A stretch of 29,317 nucleotides of DNA from a virus, in IMG/VR virus record IMGVR_UViG_3300042402_002470, positions 1 to 29,317 of that record; one strand, given 5' to 3'. Every line of letters begins with the position of its first letter. The stretch's first letter is position 1. The translations under genes and the position numbers were made by a program. Shown here in pieces: positions 5,827-10,622 of the stretch. The notes beneath the pieces are model-generated. The model saw only the letters and a list, made by a program, of their open reading frames with translations, had not been told where the DNA came from and made no database searches.

Positions 5827-6180
5827 ATGAAAGTTATCGTCCAGCATATCGACCAAGATCGTGATACTGGTGCTGTTTTGGGATTTACTAATGTCGCAGA
5901 AGTTAATGTGTGGCATACCGAAGACACAGATGAAGCACTCGAATATGCGTATCGTTGGACTAACAACGTGTCGGGGTCGTGGAGCATCAAGCTGCGAGAT
6001 ATGACACTGCGTGATGGTACTATGTTTGAGAACGGCGACTACAACGATGATGTAACTGTTCTTGTTCCCTTGCATAAAGGCATGGGACTGCGTAGCACTT
6101 CGATGTTTGACCGTATGGTTCTTAACGGCAAGACCTACAAAGTATCGATGGTCGGATTCACTGAACTGGAGACCGCATAA
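5827..6180 (+). CDS. Small unknown protein (117 aa)
   Basis: Start MKVIVQHIDQDRDTG with GGAG 8 nt upstream; the longer reading from 5782 is rejected because it would run through the promoter. No domain is recognised; it appears soluble with a mixed alpha/beta composition. It is first in a run of small overlapping early genes (TAATG overlap with the next), a pattern typical of T4-like host-takeover genes. Confidence 0.75.
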   Translation: MKVIVQHIDQDRDTGAVLGFTNVAEVNVWHTEDTDEALEYAYRWTNNVSGSWSIKLRDMTLRDGTMFENGDYNDDVTVLVPLHKGMGLRSTSMFDRMVLNGKTYKVSMVGFTELETA

Positions 6181-6317
6181 TGTCGGACGTTACTAAGTTT
6201 TTTGCAGTTGCACTCAATAGTGCGCTAGTAGTTATTGCAATTGGGATAGTAGTTAACTATGATCCTATGCGGGCAGCAATCGATCATGCTGTGCTAGTTG
6301 CAATTATGAGTGAGTGA
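6180..6317 (+). CDS. Small membrane protein (45 aa)
   Basis: The ATG overlaps the previous stop (TAATG). The 45-residue product MSDVTKFFAVALNS... has one hydrophobic stretch, about residues 8-26 (alanine, leucine, valine and isoleucine rich), consistent with a single inner-membrane helix. No family is recognised. It ends in an ATGA overlap with the next ORF, so it is translationally coupled on both sides. Confidence 0.6.
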   Translation: MSDVTKFFAVALNSALVVIAIGIVVNYDPMRAAIDHAVLVAIMSE

Positions 6318-6475
6318 TGAAGTTAGACCCTGAAGAAAGAATATTGTTAACAAAAGAGGAAACTGAGCGTATCGAAGACATATGTAAAGATCCTCCCGAA
6401 CCAACAGACTATGTAAGACGATATATTAACGCATATAGGAAGAAAGATGAAACGAAAACGCCAAAAGGTTCCTAA
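6317..6475 (+). CDS. Small charged unknown protein (52 aa)
   Basis: Begins in an ATGA overlap (MKLDPEERILLTKEE...) and ends TAA at 6475, overlapping the next gene by 29 bases in another frame. Highly charged, probably soluble. No domain is recognised; support comes from coupling and an uninterrupted frame. Confidence 0.55.
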   Translation: MKLDPEERILLTKEETERIEDICKDPPEPTDYVRRYINAYRKKDETKTPKGS

Positions 6476-6692
6476 AGAAAGGAACGTGTTTGTGGCTGCT
6501 GCATTGTTTCGCAAGGCAGGCGCACACACTAAAACAAACAAAGCGAAACGAAAACGTGAAAAACAAGATTTCACAGAAAACATTAGGACCGGTGCCCGAG
6601 CGGACGATGGGGACAGACTTTTAATCTGTAGCAGAAATGCCAACGTGGGTTCGAATCCCTCCCGGTTCACCATTATTTCGATGATACACTAA
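6447..6692 (+). CDS. Small basic conserved phage protein running into a tRNA gene
   Basis: 81 residues starting MKRKRQKVPKERN. The segment RNVFVAAALFRKAGAHTKTNKAKRKREKQDF is a pattern seen in small basic proteins of many tailed phages (my recollection of the family; function unknown). AGGAAGAAAG precedes the ATG. Conserved sequence ends near residue 43; the last 35 residues are the translation of the tRNA at 6586-6672 and its flank, so the original stop appears to have been lost or replaced where the tRNA sits. Confidence 0.6.
   Translation: MKRKRQKVPKERNVFVAAALFRKAGAHTKTNKAKRKREKQDFTENIRTGARADDGDRLLICSRNANVGSNPSRFTIISMIH
6586..6672 (+). tRNA. Class II tRNA with TTT anticodon (isotype unclear)
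   Basis: Acceptor GGACCGG/CCGGTTC with A73 and CCA, Leu/Ser-style D arm, anticodon stem ACAGA/TCTGT with loop CTTTTAA (TTT, Lys), a long variable arm GCA-GAAA-TGC and T loop TTCGAAT. The anticodon says Lys but the long variable arm is a Leu/Ser/Tyr feature. It overlaps the 3' part of the 6447 ORF. Confidence 0.85.
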
Positions 6693-6755
6693 CCGATGAC
6701 GGGAGGGGGTTTGATATACTGCCTGCCAAGATGGTTTAACTCCATACAGTGTATC
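6683..6755 (+). other. Stem GATACACT/AGTGTATC enclosing a T-arm-like hairpin
   Basis: GATACACT (6683-6690) pairs with AGTGTATC (6748-6755). Just inside the 3' strand is ATGG-TTTAACT-CCAT, which mimics a tRNA T arm next to an acceptor strand. No anticodon arm is evident and no CCA follows; a tRNA-like processing or 3'-end element is possible. Confidence 0.35.
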
Positions 6756-6758
6756 TTC
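6728..6758 (+). repeat. 31-bp direct repeat, copy 1
   Basis: Identical over 31 bases to 7226-7256. It starts AAGATGG and ends TATCTTC, with terminal AAGAT/ATCTT complementarity and an internal ATGG/CCAT hairpin. Confidence 0.85.
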
Positions 6759-6778
6759 AAAATAATTATAAAAAAGAC

Positions 6779-6807
6779 TTGACAAGTAAGAGCTCTTACG
6801 CTATATT
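6779..6807 (+). promoter_or_regulatory. Early promoter with perfect palindromic spacer
   Basis: TTGACA, 17 bp, TATATT. Spacer bases 6786-6799 are GTAAGAGCTCTTAC, a perfect 14-bp palindrome between -35 and -10, as expected for an operator. It drives the gene at 6838 and the RNA region beyond. Confidence 0.8.
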
Positions 6808-6837
6808 ATACATGTAGGAAGAAAAAAGAAGGTTGCG

Positions 6838-7023
6838 ATGACACTTTTTCGATACAAGAAAAACGGACTGCTGTATACCATTACTACCAATGTTCACGGT
6901 CGTGGTCATAAAGTATTTCCATATAAGCACTGTGTAGAAATTGGTGTGTCGTTTAAGCGGCGTTTCCGGGACTTTAAAAGTAACATGACGATGTCAGACT
7001 TTGTTACTGTTGCTGTTTGTTAA
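6838..7023 (+). CDS. Small basic unknown protein (61 aa)
   Basis: ATG 6838 follows AAGAAGG by 5 bases and lies about 25 bases from the predicted start of a strong early promoter. The product, MTLFRYKKNGLLYTITT..., is basic with several aromatic residues and no recognised domain. The first three codons match a start expected from the promoter-proximal leader. A structured RNA region and a tRNA array follow. Confidence 0.65.
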   Translation: MTLFRYKKNGLLYTITTNVHGRGHKVFPYKHCVEIGVSFKRRFRDFKSNMTMSDFVTVAVC

Positions 7024-7027
7024 CTGT

Positions 7028-7225
7028 TACGCTCTTTGAAAATTTAAAAACGGACTTGGTTGTGTGATAAACACGTAATGCCAAGTTGCACAAACAGAAG
7101 AAATTCTGTTTTCACATGCACTGGTTAATCCATCATAGAGAAGCAAGAGTGATCTTGTTGTCCGACGATAACATCATAGGGGTAAGGAACAGTGCAGTTG
7201 AAAACAGAGTTTTGGGGATTAGCTA
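7028..7225 (+). ncRNA. Structured RNA with two GNRA tetraloops and a long-range stem
   Basis: CTGTTTTC (7106-7113) pairs with GAAAACAG (7201-7208) and, after a small internal loop, TGCACTG (7117-7123) pairs with CAGTGCA (7190-7196). Inside is CAAGA-GTGA-TCTTG (7144-7157). Just upstream AACAGAA-GAAA-TTCTGTT (7093-7110) forms a 7-bp hairpin that competes for CTGTT. Both tetraloops fit GNRA. A boxA-like GCTCTTTGAAAA begins at 7030. No ORF covers this 250-bp stretch. Either a free RNA or a leader for the tRNA array. Confidence 0.5.
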
Positions 7226-7256
7226 AGATGGTTTAACTCCATACAGTGTATCTTCC
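7226..7256 (+). repeat. 31-bp direct repeat, copy 2
   Basis: Exact copy of 6728-6758. Here it lacks the upstream GATACACT partner and lies just before the ribosome-binding site of the 7277 ORF. Confidence 0.85.
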
Positions 7257-7276
7257 AAGTAATGCGGAGAATTTAA

Positions 7277-7429
7277 ATGACTGTAGAAGAAAGATTAGCA
7301 AAGTTAGAAGCAATTGTCGAAGTGCTTATGGATGATCCAGCAGTTCGTCATAAGATCGAAGTTGCTCGGCTAATGGCCGGCAGTAACAAAAATCCGATTC
7401 ATTTTGAAATTAAAGCAAACTATCAATAA
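7277..7429 (+). CDS. Small protein with N-terminal coiled-coil (50 aa)
   Basis: GGAG 7 nt upstream of ATG. MTVEERLAKLEAIVEVL... has a leucine heptad pattern over residues 4-18 and no other feature. It lies between the structured RNA and the Lys-Asn-Arg-Arg-Val tRNA array. Function not recognised. Confidence 0.55.
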   Translation: MTVEERLAKLEAIVEVLMDDPAVRHKIEVARLMAGSNKNPIHFEIKANYQ

Positions 7430-7432
7430 TAT

Positions 7433-7507
7433 GCGCCGGTAGCTCAGAGGCAGAGCAGGGAGCTCTTAACTCCAAGGTCGAGGTTTCGAAATCCTCCCGG
7501 CACACCA
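7433..7507 (+). tRNA. tRNA-Lys (CTT)
   Basis: Acceptor GCGCCGG/CCGGCAC (one mismatch at pair 2-71), A and CCA; D arm with AGAGGCAGAGC; anticodon loop CTCTTAA (CTT) on a stem with one terminal mismatch; T loop TTCGAAA. The several mismatches suggest drift, but all arms are present. Confidence 0.75.
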
Positions 7508-7512
7508 ATTGT

Positions 7513-7590
7513 TGTCCTAGAGTCGTCCGGGTGACGGCACCTGGCTGTTAACCAGGATGGAGAGAGGTTCGAGTCCTCTTAGGACAGCCA
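7513..7590 (+). tRNA. tRNA-Asn (GTT)
   Basis: Acceptor TGTCCTA/TAGGACA, G and CCA; anticodon stem CCTGG/CCAGG with loop CTGTTAA (GTT); T loop TTCGAGT. Canonical, 5 bases after tRNA-Lys. Confidence 0.93.
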
Positions 7591-7597
7591 ATATAAT

Positions 7598-7672
7598 GCC
7601 TCTATAGCTCAGTGGAAGAGCTCTGGTCTTCGAAACCAAGGGTCGGGAGTTCGAATCTCTCTAGGGGCTCCA
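7598..7672 (+). tRNA. tRNA-Arg (TCG)
   Basis: Acceptor GCCTCTA/TAGGGGC followed by T and CCA; D arm TAGCTCAGTGGAAGAGC; stem TGGT/ACCA with loop CTTCGAA (TCG); T arm CGGGAG with loop TTCGAAT. The U73 discriminator is unusual for Arg. Confidence 0.88.
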
Positions 7673-7677
7673 AATAT

Positions 7678-7753
7678 ACTTCCGTAGCTCAACTGGAAGA
7701 GCGCCGCCCTACGAAGGCGATTGTTAGGGGTTCGAGTCCCTTCGGGAGTACCA
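7678..7753 (+). tRNA. tRNA-Arg (ACG)
   Basis: Acceptor ACTTCCG/CGGGAGT, A and CCA; stem CGCC/GGCG with loop CTACGAA (ACG); T arm AGGGG-TTCGAGT-CCCTT. ACG is the usual bacterial Arg2 anticodon, converted to ICG by host TadA. Together with 7598 it covers all CGN codons. Confidence 0.9.
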
Positions 7754-7758
7754 ATAAA

Positions 7759-7835
7759 CGGCCGAAACTATGGTGTAGTCGGGCATTATGACATGATGCT
7801 GTCAGTGATCGGGTTCGATCCCCGGAGGCCGACCA
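7759..7835 (+). tRNA. tRNA-Val (GAC), weak acceptor
   Basis: The 5' CGGCC pairs with 3' GGCCG followed by A and CCA, but the inner two acceptor pairs are lost. The anticodon stem GCATT/GATGC has loop ATGACAT (GAC); the T loop is TTCGATC. The D arm is short (ACTA-TGGTG-TAGT). It is complementary in codon range to Val(TAC) at 995. Confidence 0.6.
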
Positions 7836-7844
7836 AAATAACTG

Positions 7845-7873
7845 TTGACACTGTGCTATACACAGTGTAACAA
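7845..7873 (+). promoter_or_regulatory. Promoter with dyad spacer (CACTGTG/CACAGTG)
   Basis: TTGACA, 17 bp, TAACAA. The dyad CACTGTG-CTATA-CACAGTG starts inside the -35 box and fills the spacer, a likely operator different from the AAGAGCTCTT type. It lies right after the tRNA array and would transcribe the tRNA-like RNAs at 7913-8270. Confidence 0.55.
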
Positions 7874-7912
7874 AGAGATACCGGAGCGACGAATCGAGTA
7901 GGATCGACTTTA

Positions 7913-8006
7913 CCAGGGTTTGTTTGAAAGATGGCGTCAGGCATGTGAGATAAGGTGCTGGTAACACTAGACTTGCTGGTGGGTTCAACTTCCCACGCTT
8001 TGGTCA
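7913..8006 (+). tRNA. Degenerate tRNA-Thr-like (GGT)
   Basis: GGTG-CTGGTAA-CACT reads as a Thr(GGT) anticodon arm and GTGGG-TTCAACTT-CCCAC as a T arm with an 8-nt loop. A possible acceptor CCAGGGT/GCTTTGG relies on three G.U pairs, and the D region is oversized. CCA is replaced by TCAA. Probably decayed or heavily remodelled. Confidence 0.3.
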
Positions 8007-8020
8007 AAATAATAAAATAT

Positions 8021-8126
8021 GCTGGGTCTAGCATGGTGCTGTCGAAGAGGTTGATCTCTCTTAGACGAAGTAGAGAAATGAAACGCTCATGTGCTTCATC
8101 CCGTTCGAATCGGACGCCCGGCACCA
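8021..8126 (+). tRNA. Oversized 106-nt tRNA-like RNA
   Basis: Acceptor GCTGGGT/GCCCGGC, then A and CCA, and a T-loop TTCGAAT on a short CCG/CGG stem are clear. The D position has AGCA-TGG-TGCT. The anticodon position has AAGAG-GTTGATCT-CTCTT (8045-8062, 8-nt loop). An extra ATGAA/TTCAT hairpin (8078-8099) fills the variable region. The length is about 30 nt more than a normal tRNA. It may be a tRNA with an insertion or a tRNA-like regulatory RNA; isotype not assignable. Confidence 0.45.
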
Positions 8127-8270
8127 AATTATTCACTATGCAAGAGGTCGACATCTTGTGTAGAGAGAACACTGCATACGTCTTAGGGCCACTCGGCGTA
8201 TCGGGAAACACGGTCTGAGTCATAGCTCAGATGCAGGGGTAAGAGTCCCAATTGGAGATGCCCGGAAATT
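8127..8270 (+). other. Hairpin-rich noncoding stretch
   Basis: Holds CAAGA-GGTCGACA-TCTTG (8141-8158), an ATACG/CGTAT stem with inner GCC/GGC (about 8177-8202), TCTGA-GTCATAGC-TCAGA (8214-8231, loop containing U-CAT-A) and GGG/CCC stems near 8240. None completes a tRNA. No coding sequence is convincing here. Confidence 0.35.
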
Positions 8271-8282
8271 AAAGGTATGAAA

Positions 8283-8315
8283 ATGCACTACAGAAAGTTT
8301 TACGACGACTTCTAG
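8283..8315 (+). CDS. 10-residue micro-ORF before the 8337 gene
   Basis: AAAGG lies 7 nt before ATG 8283, giving MHYRKFYDDF and TAG. The stop codon lies in the 5' arm of hairpin CTAGG-CTATAA-CCTAG (8312-8327), whose 3' arm leads into the AGGAG of the next gene. A terminating ribosome would open that hairpin, so translational coupling is likely. ATG 8277 is in frame but too close to AAAGG. Confidence 0.4.
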   Translation: MHYRKFYDDF

Positions 8316-8336
8316 GCTATAACCTAGGAGAAACAA

Positions 8337-8531
8337 ATGGCAAAATCACCTGTTTACGGCATGGGCCGTAATAGAAAACGCAACCAAGGACCTTTCCACG
8401 CCGCTGCGGCAAACGTCAACATGCGTGGCAAGAAAACTAAACATATGAGCTGCTGGTGCTGTGTATGCGTTGACATGCGTGAAAAGATACTGTATAATAT
8501 ACACACAAAGGAGATGAGAGATTTAGAATAG
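8337..8531 (+). CDS. Small basic Cys-rich phage protein (64 aa)
   Basis: Starts MAKSPVYGMGRNRKRN after TAGGAG. The C-terminal half contains K-HMSCWCCVCVDMRE, a Cys cluster (SCxCCxC) like that of small proteins found in many tailed phages, possibly metal-binding; function unknown. The N-terminal half is Arg/Lys/Asn rich, consistent with nucleic-acid contact. A perfect sigma70 promoter lies within its last third. Confidence 0.65.
   Translation: MAKSPVYGMGRNRKRNQGPFHAAAANVNMRGKKTKHMSCWCCVCVDMREKILYNIHTKEMRDLE
8470..8498 (+). promoter_or_regulatory. Perfect consensus sigma70 promoter inside a gene
   Basis: TTGACA, exactly 17 bp, TATAAT. It lies within the 8337 coding frame and would transcribe the hairpin (8557-8597) and tRNA-like genes at 8596 and 8688. 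Confidence 0.7.
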
Positions 8532-8595
8532 GTAGCTGCAACTACCTTGGCTAGGAGACTATCTTTAACGAACTTTGCAGAGTTGTTGATAGGTA

Positions 8596-8668
8596 GACTG
8601 TTTCGTCTATAGGATAGGATACCACTGCGGAGCCGGTGGAGAGGCAGGTTCGACTCCTGTAACAGTTT
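8596..8668 (+). tRNA. tRNA-Glu-like RNA, odd anticodon loop, no CCA
   Basis: Acceptor GACTGTT/AACAGTT; the TTCGTCTATAGGATAGGA D arm resembles tRNA-Glu; T arm GCAGG-TTCGACT-CCTGT. The anticodon arm is CCACT-GCGGAGCC-GGTGG with an 8-nt loop and no U33, so no normal anticodon is readable. The acceptor is followed by TTG rather than CCA. A hairpin (CTATC...GATAG) lies directly upstream. Confidence 0.45.
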
Positions 8669-8687
8669 TGCTCTTAGTCAGAAATTT

Positions 8688-8766
8688 GTCCTTGTAACGG
8701 AAATTGGTAAACCTCTTCCGTCGAGAGCGGCAGGATTTGTGGGTTCGAGTCCCACCAAGGACACCA
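8688..8766 (+). tRNA. tRNA, Leu-like (anticodon uncertain, GAG?)
   Basis: Acceptor GTCCTTG/CAAGGAC with A and CCA, T arm GTGGG-TTCGAGT-CCCAC, Leu-style D loop (GGAAATTGGTAAA). Two anticodon arms are possible: TTCCG-TCGAGAG-CGGCA (GAG) or CTCT-TCCGTCG-AGAG. Both lack U33. A real tRNA scaffold, but the decoding is unclear. Confidence 0.6.
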
Positions 8767-8774
8767 ATAATATC

Positions 8775-8803
8775 TTGACATTATATTAAACATAGCTTAC
8801 ACT
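8775..8803 (+). promoter_or_regulatory. Sigma70-type promoter for the phosphoesterase gene
   Basis: TTGACA, 17 bp, TACACT; predicted start near 8810, 17 bases before ATG 8827, with AAGAGG in the leader. Confidence 0.65.
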
Positions 8804-8826
8804 CTAGTTGTAATAAGAGGTATAAT

Positions 8827-9393
8827 ATGACGAAAGACATCTGGGTTATTAGTGATACGCACTTTAACCATGCAAATATTTTAAAGTTTACAGATAGCAA
8901 CACGGGAGAACTAATTCGTGGTGCTAAGTTTCAAACTGTGTCTGAAATGGACGAGTTTATGGTAGACCGTTGGAACAGCACAGTAAAGCCCGGAGATAAA
9001 GTTTATCACTTGGGCGATGTTATGTTTGGAGATAAAGAGTATTTCCAGAAGATGTGGCCTAAGTTACATGGACAAAAGCGTCTTATTGTAGGCAATCATG
9101 ATGACATTAAGTATTTGAGCAGCGGTGGGTTTTTTGCTAAAGTTCATATGTGGCGTATGATGACTGAGTTTGGCTTGCTGCTAACACATGTTCCTGTTCA
9201 TCCTAGTAACTTGCGAGTGTATGCTGTAGAAGGTGAATACAAAGAAGGCGACGTAGGAACAGTTCAAAAGACGTTTCTTAATGTTCATGGACATATTCAT
9301 CAACACCCAAGTCCGGAAGGACCGTATCGTAATATGAGTGTCGAAGCAATCGACTATACACCTGTTAACATCGAAGAACTGAGGATTAAATAA
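8827..9393 (+). CDS. Calcineurin-like metallophosphoesterase 1
   Basis: 188 residues carrying the complete metal-ligand set of the family: D10-T-H12, GD at 63-64, GNHD at 89-92, H121 (LLLTHVP) and HGHIH at 154-158. It should bind two metal ions and hydrolyse a phosphomono- or diester; compact phage members act on small phosphodiesters or nucleotides, but no substrate can be assigned here. AAGAGG lies before ATG. It begins a unit with a small membrane protein, an unknown protein and a second phosphoesterase. Confidence 0.88.
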   Translation: MTKDIWVISDTHFNHANILKFTDSNTGELIRGAKFQTVSEMDEFMVDRWNSTVKPGDKVYHLGDVMFGDKEYFQKMWPKLHGQKRLIVGNHDDIKYLSSGGFFAKVHMWRMMTEFGLLLTHVPVHPSNLRVYAVEGEYKEGDVGTVQKTFLNVHGHIHQHPSPEGPYRNMSVEAIDYTPVNIEELRIK

Positions 9394-9546
9394 ATGCTAG
9401 AAACCTTTCTATGGTATGTGTTGCCTAACATTGCACTGTTTGGAAGCCTTTGGTTAATTGCAAAAGGTATTGAACGCTTTATGTGGTTTTTAATTCAAAA
9501 CTATGATGACATTATGTCAGGTAAATTAACTCTAAGAAAGAAGTAG
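9394..9546 (+). CDS. Small single-helix membrane protein (50 aa)
   Basis: The ATG begins immediately after the phosphoesterase stop (TAAATG). MLETFLWYVLPNIALF... has one hydrophobic segment, about residues 5-23, and a basic tail ending in lysines, suggesting an N-out inner-membrane peptide. Unknown function; coupling to the upstream gene is the main support. Confidence 0.6.
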   Translation: MLETFLWYVLPNIALFGSLWLIAKGIERFMWFLIQNYDDIMSGKLTLRKK

Positions 9547-9551
9547 TGATA

Positions 9552-9884
9552 ATGAAATGGAAAACCGAAACCACTCCCTGTTCGGGCGAAAAACGCACAG
9601 TAGAATACTTTGCACTTCTTCCTACTAAACTTGACGATGGGTTTACTGTATGGCTACAAAAGTATTGGGCTGTTGAGACATGGGACGATGGCACAACTGG
9701 TGTTGGATTTGGATACTGGAAAACTAATAGAACTTCAATAGAGCATCCAAATAAGCCTAGCACTGGAAGTAATTACTGGAGAGAAGATCACAACAAAACT
9801 CCCAGTACAAACAATACGCCCAAAGATATTAACACAACACCTGTAAATCGACCACGTATACCTGGGCCAGGATGGGATGGATAA
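9552..9884 (+). CDS. Unknown protein (110 aa), Pro/Asn/Thr-rich tail
   Basis: ATG 9552 is used; GTG 9546 in the same frame overlaps the preceding stop. Residues 1-60 are rich in Trp/Tyr and alternate like a beta-strand domain; residues 65-110 are low complexity in Asn, Thr and Pro. No domain is recognised. The gene ends inside the start of the second phosphoesterase. Confidence 0.6.
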   Translation: MKWKTETTPCSGEKRTVEYFALLPTKLDDGFTVWLQKYWAVETWDDGTTGVGFGYWKTNRTSIEHPNKPSTGSNYWREDHNKTPSTNNTPKDINTTPVNRPRIPGPGWDG

Positions 9885-10536
9885 AATGACACTTACACGA
9901 CTAATCGGTGATATTCACGGCATGGTGAATGACTACAAAGCATATGCCATTGATAAATTCGAAGGGCCTACTATCCAGATCGGTGACTTTGGTATTGGAT
10001 TTGGCCAAGGTGATTATTGGCATGAAAGCGTAGATGATTACCATACTCGTGGAGGTCATCGTTTTATCCGTGGCAACCATGACAATCCAGGTATGTGCAA
10101 AACTATGAGCAGTTGGATTCCTGACGGCACGGTTGAAAATGATGTGATGTATATTGGCGGTGCGTGGAGTATTGACAATCCTGTTGCTCCTCCTGGCTGG
10201 TATCGTAGAACTGCCGGATATAACTGGTGGTTCGATGAAGAATGCTCAGATGAACAGTTTGAACAAATGTTTGAAACATACAAAACTGTTAAGCCACGTG
10301 TAATGATTACACATGATTGCCCTGCTAAAGTTTCGTATCCAATGTTTTGGGGCAGTGGTTTTATTAAAGGACCGGTGTATCCAAATCGTACCGGTGCATG
10401 GTTTGATCGGTTCATTGATGCATACGAACCCGAAGCGTGGTACTTTGGACATTGGCATAAGACTATGGCACACAAGCATGGTCGAACAATGTTTCAATGC
10501 ATCGGTGAACTAGATTATATTGACGTAGAACTATAA
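9877..10536 (+). CDS. Calcineurin-like metallophosphoesterase 2
   Basis: 219 residues with D12-I-H14, GD at 36-37, RGNHD at 65-69, THD (near 145) and a final GHWHK motif, the full family signature. It is not a close copy of the 8827 enzyme: the motifs are spaced differently and an 80-residue insertion separates GNHD from the third histidine. Overlaps the previous stop (ATGGATAA). ATG 9886 is an alternative start. Substrate unknown. Confidence 0.88.
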   Translation: MDKMTLTRLIGDIHGMVNDYKAYAIDKFEGPTIQIGDFGIGFGQGDYWHESVDDYHTRGGHRFIRGNHDNPGMCKTMSSWIPDGTVENDVMYIGGAWSIDNPVAPPGWYRRTAGYNWWFDEECSDEQFEQMFETYKTVKPRVMITHDCPAKVSYPMFWGSGFIKGPVYPNRTGAWFDRFIDAYEPEAWYFGHWHKTMAHKHGRTMFQCIGELDYIDVEL

Positions 10537-10539
10537 AAA

Positions 10540-10572
10540 GATTGTCAACTGTCACTTTGATGGTTGACAATC
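10540..10572 (+). promoter_or_regulatory. 10-bp inverted repeat overlapping the -35 box
   Basis: GATTGTCAAC (10540-10549) and GTTGACAATC (10563-10572) are perfect inverted copies; the right arm contains the TTGACA of the next promoter. It may be an operator, or a hairpin at the 3' end of the phosphoesterase mRNA (no U-run). Confidence 0.5.
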
Positions 10573-10592
10573 AAGATGTCTTACACTATATT
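10564..10592 (+). promoter_or_regulatory. Early promoter with AAGATGTCTTAC spacer
   Basis: TTGACA, 17 bp, TATATT. The spacer motif AAGATGTCTTACAC and the downstream TGTAGACAG match the promoters at 6779 and 13332. Confidence 0.8.
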
Positions 10593-10622
10593 ATAAATGT
10601 AGACAGCAAAGAGAGGCACTAG

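Noticed and set aside
5399-6075. Three minus-strand ORFs over the Tyr-Phe-Arg-His tRNAs and the 5827 gene
   Set aside because: Antisense of tRNAs and of a well-supported + strand gene; no ribosome-binding sites.
7689-8223. ORFs on both strands across the Arg/Val tRNA and tRNA-like region
   Set aside because: Their sequences are translations of tRNAs and hairpins, with no start signals; the region reads as structural RNA.
10056-10513. Overlapping ORFs inside the second phosphoesterase
   Set aside because: Shadow frames of a gene with complete catalytic motifs.
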